Assembly (NCBI GenBank): GCA_029378245.1
Contig: JARKIF010000007.1
Location: 2,666,001 to 2,730,000 of the forward strand
DNA length: 64,000 bases
Direction: 5' to 3'
From: Roridomyces roridus
Lineage: Eukaryota; Basidiomycota; Agaricomycetes; Agaricales; Mycenaceae
The notes under the pieces are model-generated. The model was not told the origin of the DNA and did not search any database. It saw only the letters and a program-made list of their open reading frames with translations. Every line of letters starts with the position of its first letter. Positions within the stretch are counted from its first letter, which is position 1. Made by a program: the position numbers and the translations under genes. Below, in pieces: positions 22,607 to 32,918 of the stretch.

Positions 22607-24631
22607 GCAGGGCGTGAATTCAATAATGAAGGGCGAGACGCCTCCAGCTTATCCCACTTATACACTGGGTTCCGCAAACCCAATGGGGCTAGCACGGGGC
22701 GGCGTAGGAGGCAGTCATGGTGAGATGATCTTGGACGAGTTGTCCCTAGCTCAACCCTAGCTTCAAGCTTCATGAATCATGGACTAGTCCGACTGTTCTG
22801 CAAGTTCAGGGTGCCTGCCAGTTCGTCCCGCGCAGACCTAGCGATCGGATCCTTCTCAGCGAGTGTAGAGCGTAGCATCGGAGGATGGCAGGATGGCGCC
22901 GAGCTTGCAGAGAATGGCATTGGAAGGTCAGCATGATGAGGGCGTAAGACAAGATAAGTAGCCGTACAGATATAATTGCCGCAGCGAGCGCGTCATTGGA
23001 GCTTTTGCAAGAGTATGCAGGTCCGAAGTCCGTTCAGGAGAGGTTCGCAAAGGATGTCAATCCCATCGGCATCGGCGGAGACAATTACGGATACCCACAA
23101 AAAATGTACCGCAGTCCGACGTATCGTGTGGCATGATGAACCTTTTAAAGGCTTGGAGCTGTGAAACCAAACAAAAAGAGGCATGTAAGTACTCACGGAA
23201 GCGATTACTTGACCAGCGCCGCACACTCCTTCTGCAAGATTTGCGAAGCTGGTGCGTTGATGGCCAGTGAGTCCCTCAGTGACTCAGTCTCGCTTCTCTC
23301 GAACTCCCCTGAGTCCCTTCTCCAATACTCGCATATCCGTCGAGTCACTGCGAGGGTCGCGCGAGAGCGCGAGGTCCGCCGGTTGACGTAGGGATCAAAT
23401 GGCCCGGCGGATGCTACGTGGGTGCGATCGTGCGAGGCTGTAGCCTGTTCTGGTACTTATTAGCTATAGTGTCGTGGCTCGTCCGATGCCTAGCTGGCAC
23501 AAGGCCTCAGTTCAATTGAAATGCCTCTTTCCAATGGATCACCGATCCGACGTGAAGCTCCGGCACTTGGTGGCGCGCAGCAGCGGGAAACGGAGATGGT
23601 GGCAGAACGAGGGAGGAAAATGTTATGTAATCAATCAGATCAAATTGACAACGCTTGTCTCAAACTCCCATCTCGACAGCAGCGACATCGACGGGACTCC
23701 CTGTTGAGGCTGCAACCGACAGCACGAGTGTTCTGCGAGGTGCATTTCTTGCTGATCCACTCACTGCGCAACTGAGCCATCCCGCTCGGCTCCGAATTCT
23801 CGTACGTACTACGTTGTCGTCTCCGAGTCCCACCCTGCACGTCCTTGACCTCATGGAATGTTACCGCTTTCATATTGCGGCAAAGTTGGACATCCACCGC
23901 CGATTTCTCGTCATACTCGTGCGCCCAATTGAATTTACTTGGCTTCAAGTGCGCTAGTCTATCATAGTATCAAGCTGCGCGGCAAGTCGCGCGTCCCTGA
24001 CTTTCCCTGACCTGACACATTCTTATACGCTGGCAGGTCATTGCTCATGCTCTACCGGGTTGTACAAATAGCTCTGGAGCTGTGCTGGATGGCCAAGGAC
24101 ACCGGCCATGACGGTTCCCACACTGGGCGATGCGGGGCCGCGTGAGGCAATGTTCAGCTGTCAAGATAACACATCTATTCGGCACCGTCGCTGCTCGTAG
24201 ATTTACAAGCAGCACACGGACCGCAGTGGTGGCTCTCTACTATCCTGTCGGCGGCGTGTTGCACGCATGCCCGAAGACGATGGACCGTGTTGTATTACCG
24301 TTCGCGATTTCCCTCCGGCGGATGTGTAACCCTTACCAGACACAGACGTATTTCTGGTCCCGTGGTTCTGGGGAAGTCTCCATCCGTCTACAAAACATGC
24401 CGTTCTCATGCTCGTTCAATAGGCTTCCTAGAATTAGCCCGTTTGTCCATCTGGCGGCGGTGAGCCTCGGGCGTCAAGATGGGCGTGCCGCGGGTCGAGC
24501 TACATTCCTTGGAACAACCATCTATGCCGCTGGATACATTCCCGTGCCTTGTTTGCGGCAATTTGTATAAAAGCCTGAACAACTAGGACGATTCGACATA
24601 CACTTTGGACACCCCGGCATCCCTACCTACC
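22607..24631. other. intergenic, peroxidase promoter at right end
   Basis: About 2 kb without a recognisable gene. The right end holds the promoter of the plus-strand peroxidase. Short open frames on both strands have no family resemblance. Confidence 0.45.
24566..24573 (+). promoter_or_regulatory. TATA box of peroxidase gene
   Basis: TATAAAAG lies 59 bp before the peroxidase ATG, a typical distance for a highly expressed secreted enzyme gene in basidiomycetes. Confidence 0.65.
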
Positions 24632-26135
24632 ATGGCTCTGACTTCTCTCCTCGTCTCCCTCGCTCTCCTGGGTAGCATTGCTAATGGAGGTGAGGCCTCC
24701 TCTGTCTAGAGTTCAGGGATGTCAAGTTGACCTGGGTCTTGGTAGCTTCCACCAGTCGGCGTGCCACCTGCCCCGATGGCAAGAACTCGGCCAAGAATTT
24801 AGAATGCTGCGCACTCTTCCCTGTGCTGGAAGACATCCAAACCAATATGTTTGCGGACTCGGGATGCGCTGATGCGGCCCATACTGCTGTATGCATTCGC
24901 TTCCATCCGCCTCGCCATTTTGTTGATTTGGGAACAGCTCCGCGTGGCCTTTCACGATGCCCTTGGCTTCTCGACCACAGATGCTAGCAAAGGGTAGGAA
25001 ATCCATCCGCTCACTTCTATGGCTCACACGCGATTGAAGCACTGGCGCAGACGGCTCGATCTTCATCTTCGGAGAGACGGAGCTCCAATACGACATGAAC
25101 ATCGGTATTTCCGACGCCTTCAACATGGAGGCTCCGTTTGCCGCCAGGAGCAACATCTCTGTGGCTGATTTGTACGACCAGGGTGCTGATTCGATGCAAT
25201 ATTTGTGACTCACCGAGATTCTAGTATCCAGTTCGCCGCGACCATCAGCTTGACTAAATGCGCCGGTGTCGCTCAGCCTCCGTTTTTCTTCGGTCGCGTT
25301 GATGCCACTTCCCCGGCTGCCGATAACACGGTTCCCGAGCCCTTCCGTGAGTCTTTTTAGGAAGGCCCATTTCTTCAATCTGACAATCTCGACAGAGAGC
25401 TCCACCGATATTCTGGCCCGCATGGCTGACGCTGGGCTCACCGCTGCGGACACCGTCGCCCTCCTTGCTTCGTACGTACTCTTCTACCTACATGTGTTCT
25501 CGCAATTCACGATCTCCAGCCACTCCGTTGCTGGCGCGGACAATATTGACCCGGACGCTGCCGGTCTCCCGTTCGACTCTACCCCCTCACTCTTTGACAC
25601 CCAATTCTTTGTCGAGTCTCTCCTCAACGGTACATTCCCCGGACCCAATGAGGGCCAAACCTCCTCCCCTATCCAAGGCGAACTGCGTCTGCAATCCGAC
25701 TTTGAGATCGCGCACGACCCCGTCACCGCATGCCTCTGGCAAGCAAACGTGAACAACCAGCAGGCGATGGCGCAGGCCTTTCAACAAGCTTTCCTCAAGA
25801 TGGGGATTCTGGGCCAGAACGTGTCCAAGCTTGTCGACTGTTCGGACGTCATTCCCGCGCCACCTGCATTGACTGCGTACCAGACGCAGGCTTTCTTCCC
25901 GCCTGGACTCGATATTAATGACGTGCAGCAGTCATGTGAGAGCGCTACGTTCCCGAACCTCCCGACTCTCCCTGGCGCTGCGGAGACCCTGGCTCAGATG
26001 TGTGTTGCATTTCTTCCTTGATCATACGGCAGCTGACGAATGTCATTCTGCTATTCTGCTTGTAGGACGGCGGACCCCTTGACCGTGGGTCCGTGTCAGA
26101 GTGACGGTACCGACTGTGTCTTGCCCCCTGCTTGA
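24632..26135 (+). CDS. secreted class II haem peroxidase, generic type
   Basis: Oxidises substrates with H2O2 outside the cell. The signal peptide is MALTSLLVSLALLGSIANG. Spliced exons give RRATCPDGKN, CCALFPVLEDIQTNMF, the distal pocket LRVAFHDALGFS (Arg and His), GADGSIFIF (Ca2+ site), the proximal His in LLASHSVAGAD, DSTPSLFDTQFFVE, and GELRLQSDFEIAHDP. The tail is DCSDVIPAPPAL followed, after a last intron, by TADPLTVGPC and CVLPPA. Length and disulfide Cys fit the family. The two Glu that bind Mn2+ in manganese peroxidases fall at Ala and Thr (CADAAHTALRV). The position of the catalytic surface Trp, just before LLASH, is Ala (TVALLASH). I therefore infer a generic peroxidase, neither MnP, LiP nor VP. 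About eight introns. It is convergent with the paralogue at 27236-28759. Confidence 0.9.
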
Positions 26136-26228
26136 TGGGATTTAAATAGAGGTACATGCAACGCTTGAAGTTTGGGTTTGGAGTACAGGAAACTTGTATA
26201 TTGAATATTGAATAGCGAATGAAGTGTT

Positions 26229-26253
26229 ACGATTCCTACTTGTTAGGAATCGT
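26229..26253 (+). terminator. hairpin downstream of peroxidase
   Basis: ACGATTCCTA and TAGGAATCGT form a perfect 10-bp stem with a 5-nt loop, starting 94 nt after the stop codon, probably in the 3' UTR. A role in 3'-end formation is a guess. Confidence 0.3.
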
Positions 26254-27235
26254 TCTTTATGGCCCCTCCTTCATCAAACAAGTATGTAGCTATATCCTTT
26301 TGGATGTATGATGTGATATCCAAGTCGGCTGCTCGGCCTCCGAATGGTCCGATTTGATAAGTTTCCGCGTTATCGTTGATAAACAGCTCGGAACATTGAT
26401 TTCTCCGATTCCGGTCGGCGGCCTTCCCACGGCTGACCCAGGAATGGCGGTGTAACATCATGATCCGATATCGAGCCGAGAATTGGAGTCCCCATATCGG
26501 CACGCATATTTGATGGGCTGGCAGCATCATGCCACATGGCCTCGGTGGGCTTCGGCACGCATTGATCGACACCCCTGGGTGCTGAGACGGCACGAACAGA
26601 CATCGAAGTGAAAATGGATAAAAAAATGTAGCAAAATTGAATCAACCATGACTTGCAGATTCGGAGAGTAGTTGACGGGCACGCTCCACCATTCAAATGA
26701 TAGTTAGATTGCTGAGCTTGGCACCTTTCCGGCTATTTCCACTTGGAAGTTGGTTGTTGAATGAATGTTGAATTTCAACTCAGTATATGCTCATTGCTGA
26801 TCAGTTGAAGTAAAATTCAAGTATCCAACATCGGAATCGTAACCTGCCATGCGCAGCAGTGGCCTCAAGCCCAGGTGAAATGCCGATGTGCTCGGTGAGT
26901 TGATGCTGCGATTAATGAGCCCCAGCCTGCGCTGGTCGTGTACATCAATCGTTGTGATCTCAAATAAAACGACGTGGGCCGACTACGAGTTCTGTACGTC
27001 AACTCCCAGGACCCGTTCCAACCTTTCAGTGAGACAGAATAAAAAATGATTGGTATTTGGGCGACATTCGCTTGTACATAAGATATAAACGACAGTAGTC
27101 TACGTATGTATGTAGAGTAGTGGAAGATAAATAGTGTTCTACACCCCGTCTATCTACAAGCAACAGCCCAAGGGTATGAGTTCAAGTAGGTATTACCTGC
27201 TGGCATACGCGCTAGCAATAATAATGATAGTCGAA
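26254..27235. other. convergent intergenic region
   Basis: Separates the 3' ends of two convergent peroxidase genes. AT-rich in places; no gene or repeat recognised. Confidence 0.45.
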
Positions 27236-28759
27236 TTACGAGGAGGTAGAGTTGGACGTGGGCAAAGTACAATCTGTGCCGTTGTCATCGCAAGTGCCCT
27301 GCGTTAAGGGGTCCTGAGGACTAGAATTACACCAATGAATCAGCTCTAGAGGTCCAAGTACAAGGGAAAGGGGACTTACATGGAGTTCACAGACACCGCT
27401 GCACCGGGAGCAGTGGGCAGGTTAGGGAACGGCGTCCCATCGCAAGATCCTTGGACGTCACTGATATTAAGACCAGGAGGGAAGAACGCTTGCGCCTGGC
27501 TGGCGGACAACGCCGGCGGTGCGGGAAGGACATCCGAACAGTCAACAAGCGTCGACGCGTCTTGGCCGATGATCTGCATCTTGGCGAAAGCTTGTTGGAA
27601 AGCCTGAGCCATCGCCTGCTGGTTGTTCACGTTTGCTTGCCAGAGGCACGCAGTGGCGGGGTCGTGGGCGAGCTCGAAGTCGGATTGCAGGCGGAGCTCG
27701 CCTTGGATAGGGGAAGAGGCCTGGCCTTGGTTGGGTCCAGGAACCGTGCCGTTAAGGAGAGTCTCGACGAAGAATTGGGTGTCAAAGAGTGAGGGGGTAG
27801 AGTCGAACGGTACGCCCGTAGCATTCGGGTCGATGTCGTCAGCGCCAGCGATGGAGTGGCTGTGGATATACGTGAGTTGTGGGGGGAAATGTGGCTGGAG
27901 GAATACACACGAGGCAAGGAGGGCGACGGTGTCGGCGGCGGTGAGACCGGCGTCAGCCATACGGGCCAGAATATCGGTGGAGCTCTCTGTCGACATTGTC
28001 AGATTGAAGAAATGGGCCTTCCTAAAAAGACTCACGGAAGGGCTCGGGAACCGTGTTATCGGGAGCGGGGGCAGTCGCATCCACACGACCGAACATAAAT
28101 GTTGGGGGCAGCACTCCAGGGCATTTGGTCAAGCTGACCGCAGCGGCAAACTGAATACTAAACCCGAGTTAGCCAAAGTTGAAGACAGGCTGTCGAGAGA
28201 CCATACAAATCGGCCACAGAAATGTTATGTTTTGCAATGAAAGGAGCTTCGAGGTTGAAAGCGTCGGCGATACCGAGGTTGGCATCGTATCCAATCTCCT
28301 GCTCTCCGAAAATGAAAATAGAACCATCCGCACCAGTGCTATGGGTCTGGTCAGGAAATCATCGCACATGCCACTATGTTTTCTTACCCCTGGCTTGGAT
28401 CGGAAGTCGAAAAGCCAATCGCATCGTGGAAGGAAACTCGCAACTGTGTTCAGAATATTAGTTGGCGTACTCTATAGCAAGAAGGGAAACCGTACAGCAG
28501 CGTGGGCGGCGTCAGCGCATCCCGAGTCGGCGAACATGTTCGTTTGAATGTCCTCGAGGACGGGGAAGAGTGCACAGCACGCTGCGTTGTTCGCATAGTT
28601 TACACCATCGGGGCACGCCGCACGACGACGAATGGGATTAGCTGAGTACGCATGTCAGGGTCGTGTCTCGGTATGCCGAAAGGATCGATACACACCTTGA
28701 GAAACACCACTGAGGGCGGCAGAAAGGGCGAAAGAAACAAAAATGGATGTCAAAGCCAT
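27236..28759 (-). CDS. secreted class II haem peroxidase, generic type (paralogue)
   Basis: Signal peptide MALTSIFVSFALSAALSG; the exon layout equals that of the plus-strand paralogue. Spliced motifs: RRRAACPDGVNYANNAACC, LEDIQTNMFADSGCADAAH, distal pocket LRVSFHDAIGFS, GADGSIFIF, proximal His in LLASHSIAGADD, GELRLQSDFELAHDP, and the C-terminus PQDPLTQGTC.. DCTLP ending in a Ser/Thr/Asn-rich tail and TAA at 27236. The Mn-binding Glu positions are Ala and Ala, and the catalytic Trp position is Ala, as in the neighbour. One intron and its flanking exon edges (about 27955-28060) are almost identical to the paralogue although nearby exons differ widely. Probably an expressed extracellular low-redox-potential peroxidase. 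Confidence 0.9.
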
Positions 28760-28838
28760 GAATGAAAGGAACAAATGTGCAGGAAGAAGAAATGGAAGGT
28801 TGAACGTCGAATGTCGAAACACCCCAGCGTTCCAGGTC

Positions 28839-28844
28839 TTTATA
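28839..28844 (-). promoter_or_regulatory. TATA box of minus-strand peroxidase
   Basis: TATAAA on the minus strand, about 80 bp upstream of the ATG at 28759. Confidence 0.6.
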
Positions 28845-31728
28845 CCCCAGCGTTGCAATAGGGTCGACCAGATGCTGCGTTCCGTCAGCTCGGTGCATCC
28901 AAGAATACGGTAGGTTGCGAGTAGCATTGCCCGGATCGCAGTGCATCCCTGATCCTCGACGAAAAAGGAACCGAGCAAAGCAAGCAAGCGTACGTCAGAC
29001 GAGAATCTATTGGAGTGAATCAAGAGTGAATACCCTCGGGATCCAATCAGGGCGTTTCAATGGTGAGACTTGACAACTCCGTGGCAGCTCCCAAGAATAG
29101 CCTTCTGTAGTGCCTCAAATATTAATGTCGCCTGGAAGAAACCCGTGGAGCTCGGAAAGGCTGTAGCATCAATTGCGCTGGCCATGCGTGCGAGCGCCGA
29201 CACATATCGTGTTCCTGGCCAATTCCTGCATACATTTACTCCAGTCGTCGGCGTCGTTACTTCCACAGCTCCACTCAACAACAATTGTAACGATTCTGGT
29301 GGTCCCGACAGCGGAAGGGCGTGGGGCGATGGCAAGGCGATGGGTAGCGATTTGCGCCCATGAGGGTGGCGGCGGCAATGCTTGGGCGAGGGATAGACAG
29401 CATGAACCCGGGGTAGCCATAAATAGTAGAAAAAATGCAGCCGATTGCCTGGGCAGATCGCAGCAGTGCGAGGCAGTGGGAGTCGGTGCCAAGAGGTGGT
29501 GACAGCTGACATCAATCTACCCGCCGAGTGATGGCCGTACACAAAGATGTTGAACAGATCCTGAACAGGTCGGCACTTGCAGCTCTGGGGCGCGCTGGGA
29601 ACTCTCCGTTCAAATTATTTTGATCAATCCGTTCTCGAGCAGTAAGCCCCAAAGGTCGGGGACGGACGGGAAAGTATTGTTCTTCGGCTCGTCTTTCACA
29701 TTGACTCGAGCTAAATCCTCGATTTAATTTATTTCCAGCCTTGCAATTGTTTCCACCAGGCTACGCAGGAATAGCGATTAGCAAAGCGGAGAAGGTTGCC
29801 CGTACTCTTGATCACTTCTAAACTCAGCGCTCAGCACTCGTCTATTTACGGACTCGGCTGGAGCAGCCCCGGAGCTGAAGGGAACTTCCAAGGGATCTCG
29901 ATGGATGGCTTGCTTAGAAACCCTGGGACGAGGCCCAGAGGTCTTCTTCAGTCTCCTAATTGGTGAAACATCTCATTTTCTGGGGGACTCGCAAAATCCC
30001 ATCGCTCGATCTGATGGGCTCCGTCGCAACCTGAGGTGATAAATAAAAATTGCACATAGCCCGAGCGAACGCTTCAAATGGTTGCTGGTTCCCGAGCTGC
30101 TAGCGCTCATCACTGAGTTACTGTACCCATTGGATCGACAATGGACATCTCAAGCGAGGATGCCGAAGCGGCACACCCTGATCCTACCCCGGGACGTGAG
30201 ATTTTAGGCCCTGATCTACTCGGAGCCGTACGATCTTGAATCCTGTCATGAGCTGTCAAGGTTGCAGTGCTCCTCCCAATCAATATAGGCCTGGTCTCGG
30301 CAGGTGCACTGCCGTTGCATGGAGAATTCAAATTCAAGACTACGCCGCGGTGTATGTCTGCCAGCAATCCATACACTCGTAGCGTTGCAACCCGGGAAAG
30401 TTCTTCAACCGTCATTCTTGACAGCATCCCATAAATACACAGTTCATAACTTCGGCCACAGAAGGGTTTGAATGCGATTGCAACCACTCTGTTTTAACGT
30501 TTTCACGCTGATCAAACCAATTCAAAGTCGGCGCCGCACCGTGGGCGCGGAGAAAACTGCGAGCATGCGTAAGACGTCCAATTTAAATGCATAACAACAC
30601 CCGCTTTGAGATCAGGCGAGCTTGTAATACGCAGGAAAACTGGCCCCGGTGTGGGACCGATCTTGAAATTAGAATTGAACGATGAACCGTTGACAAGCCG
30701 GGAGTGAAATAAGCGCGTGAGACGGGATTCGGGAAACCACATCTCCGTCGGTGTCGCCATGCCATTTGCCAGGGCAAGGACCACAATGTATTGTCTATTT
30801 CACAGCACCCCGCATGCACCCAGGCGCTCTGTGTCACGCCCATGACGATGGCCGTTGTTTTCAACACCCACACCTGCGATGGCGACTCGGCCACCACTTT
30901 GAAGGCTGCGATGTCCAGTCGAAGTGGAGCCCATTCAGCAGAATAAACAAGTGATTGTTGCCTCCTACGGGGATCCTACCAGCCAGAGCACGAAACATTC
31001 GCGGGAGGCTCGCGGGATGATTTTGTCTTCCGAGTCAGGGAGTTCCACTGTCCACACGTTCGGTGTGTGATACATTGTGAAAGTTGATGTACGTAGCAGC
31101 TAACTCAGTACGTAGCTCAGCCTGCCAACACCCTGCTTCAGTAGGCTTCAGTTACAGAGCGAATGTCCGAGACGACCGAAAGATCCGACATCATGATCAG
31201 CGCACACATCACACGACACGTGATCACTCTGTGTGTCTTTCTCCTCTCATGCCCCCGCAGCATTCGGATTTTGTTTACCAGTGTATTGTCTTTCTTTCTG
31301 GCTCCACCCCATACCCCGAAGGCCTGAGACCAATGACGTGGGTCTGGACCCGACCGGCGGCCTCCCAAGATTATCCGGGCAAAACTGGCAAAAACGCTGT
31401 ATCCGGCAGCCAAATCAAACCCTCGGCGATTTATTTACTACTTGTGACTCACCGACTCCTACCGTACCGGGACGAATATTGTCATTCGACCTCGAGGCTC
31501 AAGCATTCCAGCGCAGCGACCCTTTCTGGGACAGGGCTGCCGCCTTCACGCCGCGGCGTTTTTTGATGTCAACTGCTGTGAATGATCGCTCATTTCAAGT
31601 CAACAGCATCCAAAAATAAATGATCAAGCCGGACTGACTCGTATGAGGGCGGTCCCTGCCCGGCTCAGACAACCCAGCCTCTTGCACCCGCCCAAGACAC
31701 CGTTGTTTCGTTCCAACACCCTCCGACG
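28845..31728. other. long intergenic region, nothing recognised
   Basis: Nearly 3 kb between divergent genes. It presumably holds peroxidase upstream control sequences. Open frames such as 29057-29542 lack family motifs and intron structure. No repeat seen. Confidence 0.45.
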
Positions 31729-32550
31729 ATGCTACCAAGGACCGTGCGCTTCAACCCCGACACCGACGAAATCCAGCGGCCCAACCGCAGCCAATCGGCG
31801 TCCTCATCATCCAATGACGAGAGTGGACCCACACTGCCCAGGATGAATTCTCTCCTACTCCAGGGAACCTGCCCGCCGCTCGATTTCTCCGTGCCCTCTG
31901 TGGCTCTGCAGGCAGACCGCCGCCTGAGCCCCGAGGTAATGAGCAAGCCCGCCTGCAATCCCCCACAGACGCACGCGGTCATTCGCGTCGCTGCTGCCAC
32001 CCGTCCCGACTGGCAGCCCACGCCTGGGCTCTGCAAGTTTCATGTCTCGCACCAGCCTCCCAGCGAGCCCATCACCGTCGGTGACGTCCTCAACGCCATT
32101 CACTATCACCTCCGCCAGCCTGGGATGTCGCAACAGTCGCTGCCGCGCGCTGAGGTGGAGCGATATCACGCTCATCGTGTTTGCACGGTCGATGAGTGCC
32201 TTCGAAGGATCAGCGACCCCGTTAAGCGGATGGAGGTCAAGAACGGGGAGGAAACCAAGGGCGTACGTGTCGTCGATGGCCTATGTGGTGCTGTGTGCTT
32301 CAACGGTGTGAGCATCCAATCGCCTGAGTTGTGGCATGTCAATCTCCTCCCGTCGGAACGCTACGCTAATGGTGAGTTTCCGTCATTTTCGTGTGATGCC
32401 AACCTCCGACCGAGTAAAATCTTCAAGTTGCCAGCGGTGCCAACAGTGGATGAGAGTGGGAGGAGAGATTCGGCCAAAGTGTATCTATTAACTCATTGTA
32501 TTGTGTGTGCCTTGTTCCGAGAATATCCACCCCTTTGTTCTCTCATTTAG
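31729..32550 (+). CDS. DUF6699-like basidiomycete protein
   Basis: An open frame of 273 codons. The N-terminal 100 residues are Ser/Pro-rich and low complexity. The folded part resembles the DUF6699 domain found widely in mushroom genomes: ITVGDVLNAIHYHLRQP, a helix ending in YHAHRV, then KGVRVVDGLCGAVCFNGVS and PELWHVNLLPS. The function of this domain is unknown. A GTGAGT donor follows LLPSERYAN at about 32372, so the true gene may splice there and the last 60 or so residues may not be coding. The start at 31729 is the first ATG of the frame. No signal peptide or membrane segment. Confidence 0.6.
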   Translation: MLPRTVRFNPDTDEIQRPNRSQSASSSSNDESGPTLPRMNSLLLQGTCPPLDFSVPSVALQADRRLSPEVMSKPACNPPQTHAVIRVAAATRPDWQPTPGLCKFHVSHQPPSEPITVGDVLNAIHYHLRQPGMSQQSLPRAEVERYHAHRVCTVDECLRRISDPVKRMEVKNGEETKGVRVVDGLCGAVCFNGVSIQSPELWHVNLLPSERYANGEFPSFSCDANLRPSKIFKLPAVPTVDESGRRDSAKVYLLTHCIVCALFREYPPLCSLI

Positions 32551-32918
32551 TGAACAATGTTCAACGGCGTTTGTTGTTCACCGCAACTCCGGATGGACTC
32601 CAGACGACTGTTTCGTGGGCGTTAATCAGAGTTCGGACAAATCGTTATTGCCACGTATTATTCTCGCCAGGCAGTGATGGGCTCTAGTTTTAGAGATGTG
32701 ATGAACGCCGCACAAAAAACGGGGCTACAATACAGTTCAACGGGTGCGTCCAATCATGTATCAGCTCATATTTCTATGCTTGCCTGGGCGTACGAGCCGT
32801 CGTTTTGCATGACATCACTTGTGTTTGTGTTTGTGTTTGCGTACCATCCCACCCGCGCGTCACTGGTTCTAATGAGATGAGGTCAACAGACCCAGGTATC
32901 GTTGAGACGCACCTCATC
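32551..32918. other. short convergent intergenic
   Basis: Between the DUF6699 gene and the 3' end of the regulator gene. Contains a GTGTTTGT run near 32820. Nothing else recognised. Confidence 0.4.

Noticed and set aside
24632..28759. Calling the peroxidases MnP or versatile peroxidase
   Set aside because: The Mn-binding Glu pair and the catalytic Trp are replaced in both.
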